A DNA stretch of 64,000 bases from Williamsia soli (GCF_017377795.1 NZ_JAFRDR010000008.1:230114-294113); one strand, 5' to 3'. Shown: positions 1 through 8,715, counted from the stretch's first letter. The notes: generated from the sequence alone by a model not told the origin. Made by a program: numbers and translations.

Positions 1-443
1 ACCGACACGACCGGCACAGTCAATGACTCGACGAGGGCGGCAGCCGCGGGCCGCAGAGGTCCTCTACCACTGAGGCCGACGATTCCGTCGATCACGAGAT
101 CAAGTCCGGCAGAGAATGTCTCGACGACGCGTCCACCGGCGCGCCGGAAGCTCTTCAGCCCGGCGGCGTGCGTCCGCTCACCGCCGAGCAGAATCGCCTC
201 GACATGGACCCCGCGGCGCCGGAGCATCGCTGCCGCGTGCAGCGCGTCGCCACCGTTGTCGCCGGCACCCGCCAGTACACCGACACAACGACCATAACAA
301 CCACCGTTGCGCGTACGTAGTTCCGCGGCAACGACATCGGCGACGGCGTGGGCCGCCCGACCCATCAGCACACCGCGTTCGAGCAGGTCCCCGGTCGCCT
401 CTTCGGCGGCCCGGATCTGCTCGGCACTGAAGTAACCGATCAT
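1..443 (-). CDS. nnr: NAD(P)HX epimerase domain (Nnr/YjeF-N), partial
   Basis: Minus-strand gene whose first 147 codons lie in the window; the rest is off the left edge. Reading from the ATG at 443 the protein begins MIGYFSAEQIRAAEE and carries the glycine-rich motif AGAGDNGGDALHAA near residues 57-70, typical of the YjeF N-terminal Rossmann-like domain that epimerises damaged (hydrated) NADH and NADPH. In mycobacteria this domain is fused to an ADP-dependent dehydratase; that half would be outside the window. The gene starts 17 nt downstream of the glmS stop, so the two are probably cotranscribed. The family call rests on the motif and on the glmS neighbour; the domain order of the missing part is inferred. 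Confidence 0.85.
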   Translation of the reverse strand, partial: MIGYFSAEQIRAAEEATGDLLERGVLMGRAAHAVADVVAAELRTRNGGCYGRCVGVLAGAGDNGGDALHAAAMLRRRGVHVEAILLGGERTHAAGLKSFRRAGGRVVETFSAGLDLVIDGIVGLSGRGPLRPAAAALVESLTVPVVS

Positions 444-460
444 GGTCTGTGGTCGCGCCC

Positions 461-2323
461 TTACTCGACGGTGACGGACTTGGCCAGGTTTCGCGGCTTG
501 TCCACGTCGTAACCCCTGGCCTGGGCCACCGCGGCGGCAAAGACCTGCAGCGGCACCGTGGACACCAGAGGCTGCAGCAGGGTGGGTACCTGCGGGATCC
601 GGATCAGGTGGTCAGCAACGTCGAGCACGGTGTCGTCACCGTCCTCGGCAATGACGATCGTGGTCGCACCACGCGCCTGGATCTCGCGGATGTTGCTGAC
701 CATCTTCGAGTGCAGCACCGCTCTGCCCGTGGGCGACGGCATGACGATGATGACCGGGAGGTTGTCTTCGATCAGAGCGATGGGACCGTGCTTGAGCTCG
801 CCCGCAGCGAATCCCTCGGCGTGCATGTACGCCAGTTCTTTGAGTTTCAGCGCACCCTCGAGTGCCACGGGGTAACCCACGTGCCGCCCCAGGAAGAGGA
901 CTGTGGGGCTGGCGCTCAGGGAGCGAGCCAATTCCCGAACCGGTTCGACCGTCTCGAGCACCTTCTCGACAGCGGCCGGCATTGCCTCGAGGGCAGCGAA
1001 CTCGCGGGCGACCTCATCCGGGTACTTGGTTCCGCGCGCCTGTGCCAGCGCCAGCCCGACGAGGTACGTCGCGGTGATCTGCGCCAAGAAGCACTTTGTC
1101 GACGCGACACCGATCTCGGGCCCGGCGTGGGTGTAGAGCACCGCGTCGGACTCGCGCGGAATCTGGGCCCCGTTGGTGTTACAGATCGCCAGGACACGAG
1201 CCTTCTGCTCTTTCGCGTGCCGAACGGCCTCCAAGGTGTCTGCCGTCTCACCCGACTGCGAGATGGCGACCACCAAGGTCGAGCGGTCCAGAACCGGGTC
1301 GCGATACCGGAACTCGCTGGCCAGTTCGACCTCGACGGGGAGCCTCGTCCAGTGCTCTATGGCGTACTTCGACAGCAATCCGGCGTGATAGGCGGTGCCG
1401 CAGGCAACGACGAAGATCTTGTCGATGTCGCGCAGGTCCTCATCGGTCAGGCGCTGCTCGTCGAGGATGATCCGCCCGTTCTCGAAGTGCCCGAGCAGGG
1501 TGTCGGCGAGCGCCTGCGGCTGCTCGGCGATCTCTTTGAGCATGAAATAGTCGTAGCCACCTTTTTCGGCGGCGGCGAGGTCCCAGTCGATGTGAAAGGG
1601 CCTGCCGGGCTCGGCATTGCCCGTGAAGTCGGTGATCTTGTAGGTGTCGGCCGTGATCACCACCACCTGGTCTTGACCGAGCTCCACCGCTTCGCGGGTG
1701 TGTTCGATGAACGCGGCGACGTCCGAGCCGACGAACATCTCGTTCTCCCCGACGCCGACGACCAATGGTGTCGAGCGCCGGGCTGCGACGATCGTGTCGG
1801 CGTGATCGGCATGGGTGAAGACGAGCGTGAACGCGCCCTCGAGCCGGCCCAGCACTGCGTAGGCACTGCCGACGAAGTCACCCGCGGTAGGACCCGACGC
1901 GTACTGAAGGGCCATCAGGTGGACCGCTACCTCTGTGTCGGTGTCGGAGCTGAACTCGATACCGGCCTGTTCGACCTCGCTGCGCAATGCTGCGAAGTTC
2001 TCGATGATCCCGTTGTGGACGACGGCGATTTTGCCGTCAATGCTGGTGTGAGGATGGGCATTGCGGTCGGTGGGGCGACCGTGGGTGGCCCATCGGGTGT
2101 GCCCCATGCCGGTCGTACCGGCAAACGCGTCTCGGCCAAGGGTGGCGAGTTCCTTGTCGAGGTTCTCGAGCCGCCCGGCCTTCTTCTCCACCGCGGTGTG
2201 TCCGGCCCCGTCGAGAATGGCGACGCCGGCCGAGTCGTACCCGCGGTATTCCATCCGTCGCAGTGCCTCGACAACAATCTCGAGAGCATCGCGTTTGCCC
2301 ACGTATCCGACGATTCCACACAT
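461..2323 (-). CDS. glmS: Glutamine--fructose-6-phosphate aminotransferase (isomerizing)
   Basis: Makes glucosamine-6-phosphate from fructose-6-phosphate and glutamine, the first step to UDP-GlcNAc for peptidoglycan. I start it at the ATG at 2323, giving MCGIVGYVG and 620 residues, because Cys2 must become the N-terminal nucleophile after Met removal; an upstream in-frame ATG at 2368 would bury it. The N-terminal glutaminase domain (about 1-230) shows GHTRWATHG and HNGIIEN; two SIS sugar-isomerase domains follow, with SQSGETADT in the first. The protein ends in the canonical KPRNLAKSVTVE. The next enzyme of the pathway, glmM, is also in this window (11.7-13.1 kb). No glmS ribozyme is expected or seen in actinobacteria. 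Confidence 0.97.
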   Translation of the reverse strand: MCGIVGYVGKRDALEIVVEALRRMEYRGYDSAGVAILDGAGHTAVEKKAGRLENLDKELATLGRDAFAGTTGMGHTRWATHGRPTDRNAHPHTSIDGKIAVVHNGIIENFAALRSEVEQAGIEFSSDTDTEVAVHLMALQYASGPTAGDFVGSAYAVLGRLEGAFTLVFTHADHADTIVAARRSTPLVVGVGENEMFVGSDVAAFIEHTREAVELGQDQVVVITADTYKITDFTGNAEPGRPFHIDWDLAAAEKGGYDYFMLKEIAEQPQALADTLLGHFENGRIILDEQRLTDEDLRDIDKIFVVACGTAYHAGLLSKYAIEHWTRLPVEVELASEFRYRDPVLDRSTLVVAISQSGETADTLEAVRHAKEQKARVLAICNTNGAQIPRESDAVLYTHAGPEIGVASTKCFLAQITATYLVGLALAQARGTKYPDEVAREFAALEAMPAAVEKVLETVEPVRELARSLSASPTVLFLGRHVGYPVALEGALKLKELAYMHAEGFAAGELKHGPIALIEDNLPVIIVMPSPTGRAVLHSKMVSNIREIQARGATTIVIAEDGDDTVLDVADHLIRIPQVPTLLQPLVSTVPLQVFAAAVAQARGYDVDKPRNLAKSVTVE

Positions 2324-2719
2324 AGTGCTACAGGGTACTTGCCGACTTCGGCAGGACAGAATCTTCAAACGTCAGCACGAAGTTCGTCATTCGAGATGAC
2401 ACGAAATGACGTTGTGGGCTACAGTGAGCGAACTCTTGGAGTTCACGGGCCAGAGCCCGCGAGAGTCGAGGGGGATGCGTCGGTTGGGACGCCATCGATA
2501 CGTTCGATCCGTATGTCCTCCACCACCGGTGGTCAGTGATCCACCACAGTCGGCGTCAAACGTCCACCGAATTTCGGTGGACGTTTTTTTGGCGTTTAGC
2601 CAGGTCGCCCCATCGTCGGCAATTGCGCCATTTCCCTTCTGTAACCAGGTATTCCGCGCTGTTAGCCGGTACCTTTTTCCTGCAGGCTCATCGACGACCA
2701 AGGGCACCGAAGGACACCA
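2324..2719. other. Divergent intergenic region with promoter and terminator signals
   Basis: A 396-nt gap between glmS (minus) and the membrane esterase (plus). I see no convincing protein gene. On the plus strand there is a TACAGT -10-like hexamer at 2420-2425 with ATGACA 18 nt upstream, and an intrinsic terminator at 2561-2590. That makes either a small RNA of about 160 nt or an attenuated 5' leader for the downstream gene. The short inverted repeat ATACG...CGTAT lies at about 2500-2516. Function is inferred only. Confidence 0.4.
2561..2590 (+). terminator. Intrinsic terminator with 7-U tail
   Basis: A near-perfect hairpin (arms CGTCCACCGA and TCGGTGGACG) is followed at once by seven T residues on the plus strand. 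No plus-strand gene lies upstream of it; it sits 130 nt before the start of the membrane esterase gene, so it terminates a short transcript starting in the same intergenic region or acts as an attenuator. Confidence 0.75.
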
Positions 2720-4006
2720 ATGAACTGGCTGTGGGAAACATCGGTGCTCGACGGCTGGGTGCCGTGGACCATTCTGATCCTGGGAATCCTGGGATTGGCA
2801 TGGCTGATCCTGCTGTTCCAGAAGGTTTACCTCCTGTACGTGGTCCCACTGGCGGCAGTCGTGGCGATACTGCTGGTGATTCTGGCCAAATGGCTCATCG
2901 AAGACGTGTGGAAGCTGTTCTCCGACCCGATACCGCTCAACTGCTACATCTGGGGCGGACTCGCAGTGTTCGCGATCCTCCTCCTCGTTCCCCGGCTCAT
3001 CCGAGGTAGCGGCGTCTTCGGCCGGATCATCACGGTGCTGGCCACCGTCTTTGCCGTGACGATGGCTTTTTCGCAGATCAATGAACATTTCAGTGAGTAC
3101 CCGACGGTCGGGTCCGTGTTCGGGATCAACAACGTCAAGACGATCTCTCTCGAGGAAGCCCGAAACAACGACATCAAGACCGTCGAACTGAGTCAATGGA
3201 AGAAGCCGAGCAGCCTTCCCGGCGGGGGCGCCGTCATCACCGCCCCGATTCCTGGCACGACCTCGAATTTCAACGCCCGGCCCGCCAAGATCTATCTACC
3301 GCCCGCCTACTTCACCGAACCGCGTCCCTTGCTCCCGGTGCTGGTCCTGATGGCCGGGCAACCCGGCTCACCCGAGGATTGGCTCGTCGGCGGTCGCCTC
3401 ACCCAGACCATGGACCAATACGCCGGCGCCAACGAAGGACTGTCCCCTGTCGTGGTGGTCGCCGATGCCACCGGCGACGAACTCGCCAATCCGCTCTGTA
3501 TGGACTCCAAACTCGGCAACGTGGCGGCGTACCTCGCCAAAGACGTCCCGGACTGGACGAAGGGAAACCTGCAGGTCGACTCCGACCCCAAGGCCTGGGC
3601 GATCGGCGGACTCTCGTACGGCGGCACGTGTTCGCTTCAGATGACCACCAACTACCCCGAGATCTACCCGACATTCCTCGACATGTCCGGGCAGCTCGAG
3701 CCGACCCTCGGTGATCGCAAACGCACCGTCGACCAGGCCTTCGGTGGCGACTCGGCGAAGTTCACCGCCGTCAATCCGATGGACATCATGAAGACCAAGC
3801 AGTTCCCGGGAGTCGCGGGCGCATTCGTCGTCGGTAAGGACGACGCCGAGTACCGGCCAGGCCTGACCCAGGTGTTCCAGGCAGCGCAGGCGGCGGGGAT
3901 GGACGTCCATTTCGACACCGTTCCAGGAGGACATTCGTTCGCCGTGTGGTCCGCTGGACTCAAACTCGAGATGCCATGGCTCGGCAAACGCCTGGGTTTG
4001 CCGTGA
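2720..4006 (+). CDS. Membrane-anchored alpha/beta-hydrolase esterase, possible aminoacyl-lipid hydrolase
   Basis: 428 residues. The first ~120 residues hold four hydrophobic segments (about 13-35, 38-58, 75-92, 100-120), after which the chain becomes an extracytoplasmic esterase-D/mycolyltransferase-like alpha/beta hydrolase. The nucleophile elbow reads GLSYGGT (Ser299) and the C-terminal catalytic His is in PGGHSFAVW. The gene is followed after 106 nt by an aminoacyl-phosphatidylglycerol synthase on the same strand. In Corynebacterium glutamicum a homologous synthase is paired with an esterase of this kind, and in Pseudomonas a periplasmic hydrolase reverses lipid aminoacylation. I therefore infer hydrolysis of aminoacylated lipids; a mycolyl- or other esterase role cannot be excluded. 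Confidence 0.75.
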   Translation: MNWLWETSVLDGWVPWTILILGILGLAWLILLFQKVYLLYVVPLAAVVAILLVILAKWLIEDVWKLFSDPIPLNCYIWGGLAVFAILLLVPRLIRGSGVFGRIITVLATVFAVTMAFSQINEHFSEYPTVGSVFGINNVKTISLEEARNNDIKTVELSQWKKPSSLPGGGAVITAPIPGTTSNFNARPAKIYLPPAYFTEPRPLLPVLVLMAGQPGSPEDWLVGGRLTQTMDQYAGANEGLSPVVVVADATGDELANPLCMDSKLGNVAAYLAKDVPDWTKGNLQVDSDPKAWAIGGLSYGGTCSLQMTTNYPEIYPTFLDMSGQLEPTLGDRKRTVDQAFGGDSAKFTAVNPMDIMKTKQFPGVAGAFVVGKDDAEYRPGLTQVFQAAQAAGMDVHFDTVPGGHSFAVWSAGLKLEMPWLGKRLGLP

Positions 4007-4112
4007 ACTGGGCAATAATTCTGTTCACAAGCGACATTTCGCACACCGCTCGCACACTCACCCCGCACAGCGAGACACAGCTCGCACGTCCGGCAACGAA
4101 CGAAAGGCGCCG

Positions 4113-6248
4113 ATGAGCACGACCGACACCCCCAGCGAGGCACCCCCGTCCGAGCAGGCGGCGGCCCCATCGCCCCTCGCGAAGGTGTTCGGTGCCATCA
4201 GCTGGACTGCGCGCAAAGTACCGTTCACGACCACAGTCGTCGTGGCGATCATCGTCATCGGCATCGTCACCGGCGCCCTGTGGGAGACGGTCGGCGACAA
4301 GAGCTGGTTCAACGACATCGCGTACGGCTATCCACCGCTGACCGAGAGCAAATGGTGGACTCCGCTGTCGGGCATGTTGTTCAAGTCCAGTCCGCTCAGC
4401 TACCTCTTCATCACGCTGCTGTTCGCGATCTTCGTGGGCTGGAGTGAATGGCTCCTGGGCACGGTCAGGGTGGCGATCGTCACCGTCGTGGGGCAGCTCA
4501 TCGGCGTGCTCGGTGCCATCGCCTTCATCGCGATCTTCCGTCCGACGAGCTGGGCCTGGGTCGATCACCTCGCCGAGGTGCGCGACGTGGGCGTCACCAC
4601 CGCCATCGTCGCCGCGATCGCCGCCGCAAGCGCCACCCTCAAATCGCCGTGGCGCCTACGGGTCCGGGCTGTTCTCCTGGCGTATGTGGCGATCTCGTTC
4701 CTGTTCGAAGGCAAGCTGGCGGATGTGACCCACCTGATCGCGGTGGTGGTCATGCTGATCGTCGGCGAGCGGTTCTTCAGCAAGAGCGAGTCCGGTGTCA
4801 TGCCTCGTACCCGCCAGGAAATCCGGATGATCAGCTTCCTCGGTCTGGTCCTCATCGGAGTCGTCAACATCGCGGTCGCGGTGTTCCCAGGTGACGGGCC
4901 GTTCGGGCCGACGGACTCGAACGACAGCCTCAGCTGGGGTTCGATAGTCAGCGTCCTGATCGTGCTGCTCATCGCCGACCAACTCCGCCGAGGCCGTAAA
5001 TGGGCCTGGTGGGTCACCGTCGTCTATGGCCTGCTGTACATCGCCTTGCTGGTTCTGGTCCTCATTGCCGTGATCACCTCGAGTTTCGAGGGCAAGGGCG
5101 CCGTCACCGTCGGTACCGGACTTCTCTGGATCGTCGAGCTGACCCTGCTGTTCGGTGGCCGCTATGCGTTCATGGTCCCGCTGAACAGCCGGAAAGCCAT
5201 GGCGGGCATGGGTGGTTCGAATCCCGCAGAACAGGTCCGCAGCCTCCTGAAGAAGTACGGCGGCAGCACCATGAGCTGGATGATCACCTGGGAGAACAAC
5301 CAATACGCGTTCACCAAGGACGGCGAGGGCGTAATCGGTTACCAACGTCCCGCAGGCACCGTGCTCGCGTTGGCCGATCCCGTCTGTGCGCCAGAAAAAC
5401 TCGAGGAGACCATCCGCGAGTTCACCGATATGGCCGAGAACAGCGCTCGGATCCCGTGCTGGTTCTCCGTCAGCGAGGCCACCGCCTCCATCGCCCGCGA
5501 CATGGGCTGGCGAACCCTGCAGATCGCCGAGGACACGATCATCGACCTCCCGACGCTGGCCTTCAAAGGCAAACCGTGGCAGGACATCCGATCGGCTCTC
5601 AACCGGGCGAAGAAGGAGGGCATCACCTTCAAACTCACGACCCTGAAGGACGAACCCTTCGCAGTCGTGGCGCAGGTGCGGGCGATCTCCGAAGAGTGGG
5701 TGGGCGACAAGGGCCTACCCGAGATGGGCTTCACGCTCGGCAGTGTCGAAGAGGCCCTCGACCCCGAGGTCCGGGTGGCCCTGGCCATCGACGACACCGG
5801 GTCCGTACACGGCGTGTTGTCGTGGCTGCCTGTTTTCGGCAGCGGAGACACCATGCGCGGCTGGACGCTGGACGTGATGCGCAGACGCGACGACGGCTTT
5901 CGGCCGTGCATCGAGTTCCTCATCGCGAGTTCCGCCCTCGCGTTCAAAGCCGAGGGCGCCGAGATCCTCTCGTTGTCGGGAGCACCGCTCGCACGGGCCG
6001 AGGACGAGGCCGGCGAGGTGGTGGCGATGGACCGGATGCTCGACATGATGGGTGCAGCGATGGAGCCGTTCTACGGCTTCCGGTCGTTGCACGCGTTCAA
6101 GATGAAGTTCCAACCCCGCTACGAACCGGTCTACATGTGCTTCCGGGACGAGGGCGACCTACCGCGTATCGGAGTCGCGCTCACCCGCGCCTACCTTCCG
6201 AACGCCACTCCCGGTCAGATGATCAAACTCGCAACCACCCGGGAATAG
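4113..6248 (+). CDS. tRNA-dependent aminoacyl-phosphatidylglycerol synthase (rhomboid-like TM + DUF2156)
   Basis: 711 residues. After a Pro-rich cytoplasmic start come several membrane helices (roughly 30-55, 88-112, 115-137, then more up to ~330) whose WWTPLSGML and HLIAVVVMLIVGE segments resemble a rhomboid fold without the catalytic Ser. Residues ~365-705 form the DUF2156/LPG-synthase domain (MAGMGGSNPAEQVRSLL, LPEMGFTLG), which moves an amino acid from aminoacyl-tRNA to phosphatidylglycerol or diacylglycerol. The C-terminal LysRS domain seen in mycobacterial LysX is absent. Neighbours are an esterase upstream and a short alanyl-tRNA-synthetase-like gene converging from downstream, which suggests alanine as the amino acid; that is inference. 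The modification generally lowers surface charge and protects against cationic peptides. Confidence 0.85.
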   Translation: MSTTDTPSEAPPSEQAAAPSPLAKVFGAISWTARKVPFTTTVVVAIIVIGIVTGALWETVGDKSWFNDIAYGYPPLTESKWWTPLSGMLFKSSPLSYLFITLLFAIFVGWSEWLLGTVRVAIVTVVGQLIGVLGAIAFIAIFRPTSWAWVDHLAEVRDVGVTTAIVAAIAAASATLKSPWRLRVRAVLLAYVAISFLFEGKLADVTHLIAVVVMLIVGERFFSKSESGVMPRTRQEIRMISFLGLVLIGVVNIAVAVFPGDGPFGPTDSNDSLSWGSIVSVLIVLLIADQLRRGRKWAWWVTVVYGLLYIALLVLVLIAVITSSFEGKGAVTVGTGLLWIVELTLLFGGRYAFMVPLNSRKAMAGMGGSNPAEQVRSLLKKYGGSTMSWMITWENNQYAFTKDGEGVIGYQRPAGTVLALADPVCAPEKLEETIREFTDMAENSARIPCWFSVSEATASIARDMGWRTLQIAEDTIIDLPTLAFKGKPWQDIRSALNRAKKEGITFKLTTLKDEPFAVVAQVRAISEEWVGDKGLPEMGFTLGSVEEALDPEVRVALAIDDTGSVHGVLSWLPVFGSGDTMRGWTLDVMRRRDDGFRPCIEFLIASSALAFKAEGAEILSLSGAPLARAEDEAGEVVAMDRMLDMMGAAMEPFYGFRSLHAFKMKFQPRYEPVYMCFRDEGDLPRIGVALTRAYLPNATPGQMIKLATTRE

Positions 6249-6256
6249 CTCGATCG

Positions 6257-6307
6257 TGGTGGGTTTTGGTGAGCAAACCTGCAGGTCGCGCTCGCCAAAA
6301 CCCACCA
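6257..6307. repeat. 51-nt intergenic palindrome, family A copy 1
   Basis: Hairpin with arms TGGTGGGTTTTGGTGAGC and GCTCGCCAAAACCCACCA around a 15-nt middle. It lies 9 nt after the synthase stop, between two convergent genes, and shares exact length and arm pattern with copies at 37014, 37762 and 58684. It may act as a bidirectional terminator. Confidence 0.85.
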
Positions 6308-6315
6308 TCATCGGA

Positions 6316-7728
6316 TCAGTCGGCGGTGGCGCCGAGCTTGGTTGACGCCTGCGAACGAGCACGCTGCGCTTCGATCTCCGCATCGAACTCCGCCCGCCAA
6401 TTCACCGTCATCGGCAAGCCACGTGTCACGGCCTCCTCGGCAGACAACTCGACCGGGAACCCGAACGTGTCGGACAACTTGAACAGATCCTTACCGGTCA
6501 CCGTCTCGCCGGTCTTGCCGAGCCGCTTGAGTTCGCGCAGCCCCTTGCCGAGAGTGCGACGGAAGGACCGCTCCTCCTTTTCCAGCACCTCGATCACGTT
6601 CTCGCGGCGCTCGGCGACTTCCGGGTAGGCGTCGGTGTAGAGATCTGCGACCACCGGTACGAGCTGCGTCAGCAGCTTGTCCTGGACGCCGAGCTGGTGA
6701 GCGAACCGGATCGCCCGGCGCACCAGCCGGCGCATCACGTATCCCTGTTCCTTGTTCGACGGCACCACGCCGTCCACCGCGAGGAAGACCGCGCCACGGA
6801 TGTGGTCGGCGATGACCCGCATCGCCACGGTGTTCTCGTCGTACCCGACCCCGGACAATTCCTCGATCTTCTGCACGATCGGCCACAGCAGACTGATCCG
6901 GTACACATCAGGACTGTCGATCGACGCGGCCGCGATCCGTTCGAGGCCACCGCCGTAATCGACGTTGAGTTTGGGCAATTCGGCGAAGCCCTCCACCGTC
7001 TTGGCGTATTGCATGAACACCGAGTTGCCGATCTCCATGTACTGCCCACCGTCGGAGTTCTGATGTGGGTACTTGCCGAACGCGGTGTCGTGCTCGACCT
7101 GCGGGAAGTAGTAGAAGACCTCACTGTCGGGCCCGCCGGGATCGCCGACCGGCATCGTCTCCGGTCCACCGGACCGCGACCACCAGTTCTTGTCGCTGTA
7201 GTACGCGATCCGCGCGCCCTGGTTGCCGACCTCGTTGCCGTGTTCTTCGGTCAGCAACACCACCCGGTCGGCGGAAACCCCGGCCTTGGTGAACAATTCG
7301 GTCCAGATGTCGGCGCTCTCGTCATCCCGCGGAATTCCGTTCTCGGGATCGCCCGAAAACACGGTCACGTAGATGCGATTCGGGTCGAGACCTACGATCT
7401 CGGTGAGGAAATGCCAGAACAACGGGATCTGCTCACTCTTGAAGTAGTCGCCGAGACTCCAGTTCCCGAGCATCTCGAAGAACGTCGTGTGCCGGTTGTC
7501 GCCCACCTCTTCGATGTCCTGCGACCTCAGGCACGTCTGCGAATCAGCAAGTCGCTTCCCCGACGGGTGTTCGGCACCGAGCAGGTACTTGAGTAGCGGC
7601 TGCATGCCGCTGCCCGTGAACAGCGTCGTCGGGTCATCTTTGGGCACAAGCGGTGCGCGGGGAATCACGGTATGACCGCGTTCGGTCATCAACGCGAGAT
7701 AGGCACTGCGGATCTCATTGGCATCCAT
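6316..7728 (-). CDS. Short alanyl-tRNA-synthetase-like protein (catalytic domain only)
   Basis: 470 residues, about half the length of AlaRS. The class II catalytic core is present: QTCLRSQDIEEVGDNRHTTF, FEMLGNWSLGDYF (84-96), a GGPDSE element near 198-203, EIGNSVFMQY (232-241) and the motif-3 GGGLERIA (259-266). The chain stops soon after the tRNA-recognition region (FGFPVELSAEEA), so the editing domain and C-Ala domain are missing. E. coli AlaRS fragments of ~461 residues are known to aminoacylate as monomers, so activity is plausible. The sequence style (NWWSRSGG, EEVGDNRHTTFFEMLGNW) looks unlike ordinary actinobacterial AlaRS and reminds me of CPR-type enzymes, hinting at transfer. It converges on the lipid aminoacylation genes; I infer dedicated Ala-tRNA supply. 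The housekeeping alaS is presumably elsewhere. Confidence 0.85.
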   Translation of the reverse strand: MDANEIRSAYLALMTERGHTVIPRAPLVPKDDPTTLFTGSGMQPLLKYLLGAEHPSGKRLADSQTCLRSQDIEEVGDNRHTTFFEMLGNWSLGDYFKSEQIPLFWHFLTEIVGLDPNRIYVTVFSGDPENGIPRDDESADIWTELFTKAGVSADRVVLLTEEHGNEVGNQGARIAYYSDKNWWSRSGGPETMPVGDPGGPDSEVFYYFPQVEHDTAFGKYPHQNSDGGQYMEIGNSVFMQYAKTVEGFAELPKLNVDYGGGLERIAAASIDSPDVYRISLLWPIVQKIEELSGVGYDENTVAMRVIADHIRGAVFLAVDGVVPSNKEQGYVMRRLVRRAIRFAHQLGVQDKLLTQLVPVVADLYTDAYPEVAERRENVIEVLEKEERSFRRTLGKGLRELKRLGKTGETVTGKDLFKLSDTFGFPVELSAEEAVTRGLPMTVNWRAEFDAEIEAQRARSQASTKLGATAD

Positions 7729-7847
7729 GCGGATTACTCTGCCAAGTTCGGGCCCTGAATGCGCGGTGAATGGCGTGGTCCGTCAAAATACCGAGCAGCG
7801 GGCCGGGGGTGCTGCCGGTCCGAAGCACGATCCCCTAGAGTCAGATC

Positions 7848-8702
7848 GTGGCCAACCCCAAGAAGCTCCTTTCGCAGCTGTCCAAGACCGGACCGCACAA
7901 GGTTCTGCGCGGCGACATGGCGATCGTCGGGTTACCCGGCACCCTCTATGCCCCTGCCGAGGGGAAGGACCTCCCGGGAATCGCCTTCGGCCACGGCTGG
8001 CTCACCGGCGCCAAGCAGTACTACAAAACCCTGGCGCACCTGGCGTCGTGGGGCATTGTCGCCGCGGCTCCGACCACCGAGAAGGGCATGCTGGCGTCGG
8101 ATCAGGGACTCGCCGCCGACCTGGAGACAACGTTGTCGGTGATCAGCGAGGTCCGGCTGGGTGCAGGCGACATCACCGTCCACAAACATCGACTGGGTCT
8201 GACCGGCCACGGCTTCGGTGCCTCGGCCGCAACTCTCGCCGCCGCCCGAAGCGATCGGGCCAAAGCACTTGCCGCACTCTTTCCGGCTCCGACGAGCAGC
8301 GCGGTCCTGCCTGCCGCGCGCGAGGTCACGGTGCCGGCTCTGATCGTCGTCGCGCCGGGCGAACTCGAGTCGATGACGTCCAACGCGCTCGCTCTGCGGC
8401 GTGCCCTCCGCGCCGATCACACTGTGCTCCGGATGGCACCGCGGACCGAGAACCGGGGTCTGGCCGAAGGTTTCAGTGTGCGATCCAAGCTCGGAGCCGG
8501 CGGCAACGACAGGAAGACCCAGAAGATCAGCAGGGGCGTCCTCACCGGGTTCCTGCTCCATCAGCTCACCGAGGACAGCAAGTACGCCGCGTTCAGCGAC
8601 CCGGACGCCGGCCTCGGCAAGCTCTTGACCGTCGATCCCGACGCGCTCCCGCCAGGCACAGAAGACCTGATCGATCCGCTGACCCGACTGTTGCGGAAGT
8701 AA
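7848..8702 (+). CDS. Dienelactone-hydrolase-like alpha/beta fold protein lacking the nucleophile Ser
   Basis: 284 residues, similar as I recall to M. tuberculosis Rv3438, which has the same neighbourhood. The oxyanion-side motif GHGWLTG and the elbow GLTGHGFGAS (about 121-130) place this in the PETase/dienelactone hydrolase group, but the elbow that should read G-x-S-x-G is G-H-G-F-G: the Ser position is Gly. It is therefore unlikely to be a normal serine hydrolase. The GTG start is preceded by TAGAGT and a 6-nt gap, with no Shine-Dalgarno, so the transcript is probably leaderless. The gene is divergent from the AlaRS-like gene and convergent with the 126-aa gene. Confidence 0.7.
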   Translation: MANPKKLLSQLSKTGPHKVLRGDMAIVGLPGTLYAPAEGKDLPGIAFGHGWLTGAKQYYKTLAHLASWGIVAAAPTTEKGMLASDQGLAADLETTLSVISEVRLGAGDITVHKHRLGLTGHGFGASAATLAAARSDRAKALAALFPAPTSSAVLPAAREVTVPALIVVAPGELESMTSNALALRRALRADHTVLRMAPRTENRGLAEGFSVRSKLGAGGNDRKTQKISRGVLTGFLLHQLTEDSKYAAFSDPDAGLGKLLTVDPDALPPGTEDLIDPLTRLLRK

Positions 8703-8715
8703 GTTCTCCGACCGC

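Noticed and set aside
449..2539. 696-codon open frame on the plus strand over glmS
   Set aside because: It lies antisense to glmS, has no family features and is a result of GC-rich codon usage. The same applies to the long frames opposite the MMPL gene (27290-29812), eccC (16649-18655) and phoH2 (40311-41954).
6316..7728. Truncated copy of the housekeeping alaS
   Set aside because: The reading frame is intact, ends cleanly after the tRNA-recognition region, and the motifs differ from normal actinobacterial AlaRS; a distinct protein is more likely than a decayed gene.
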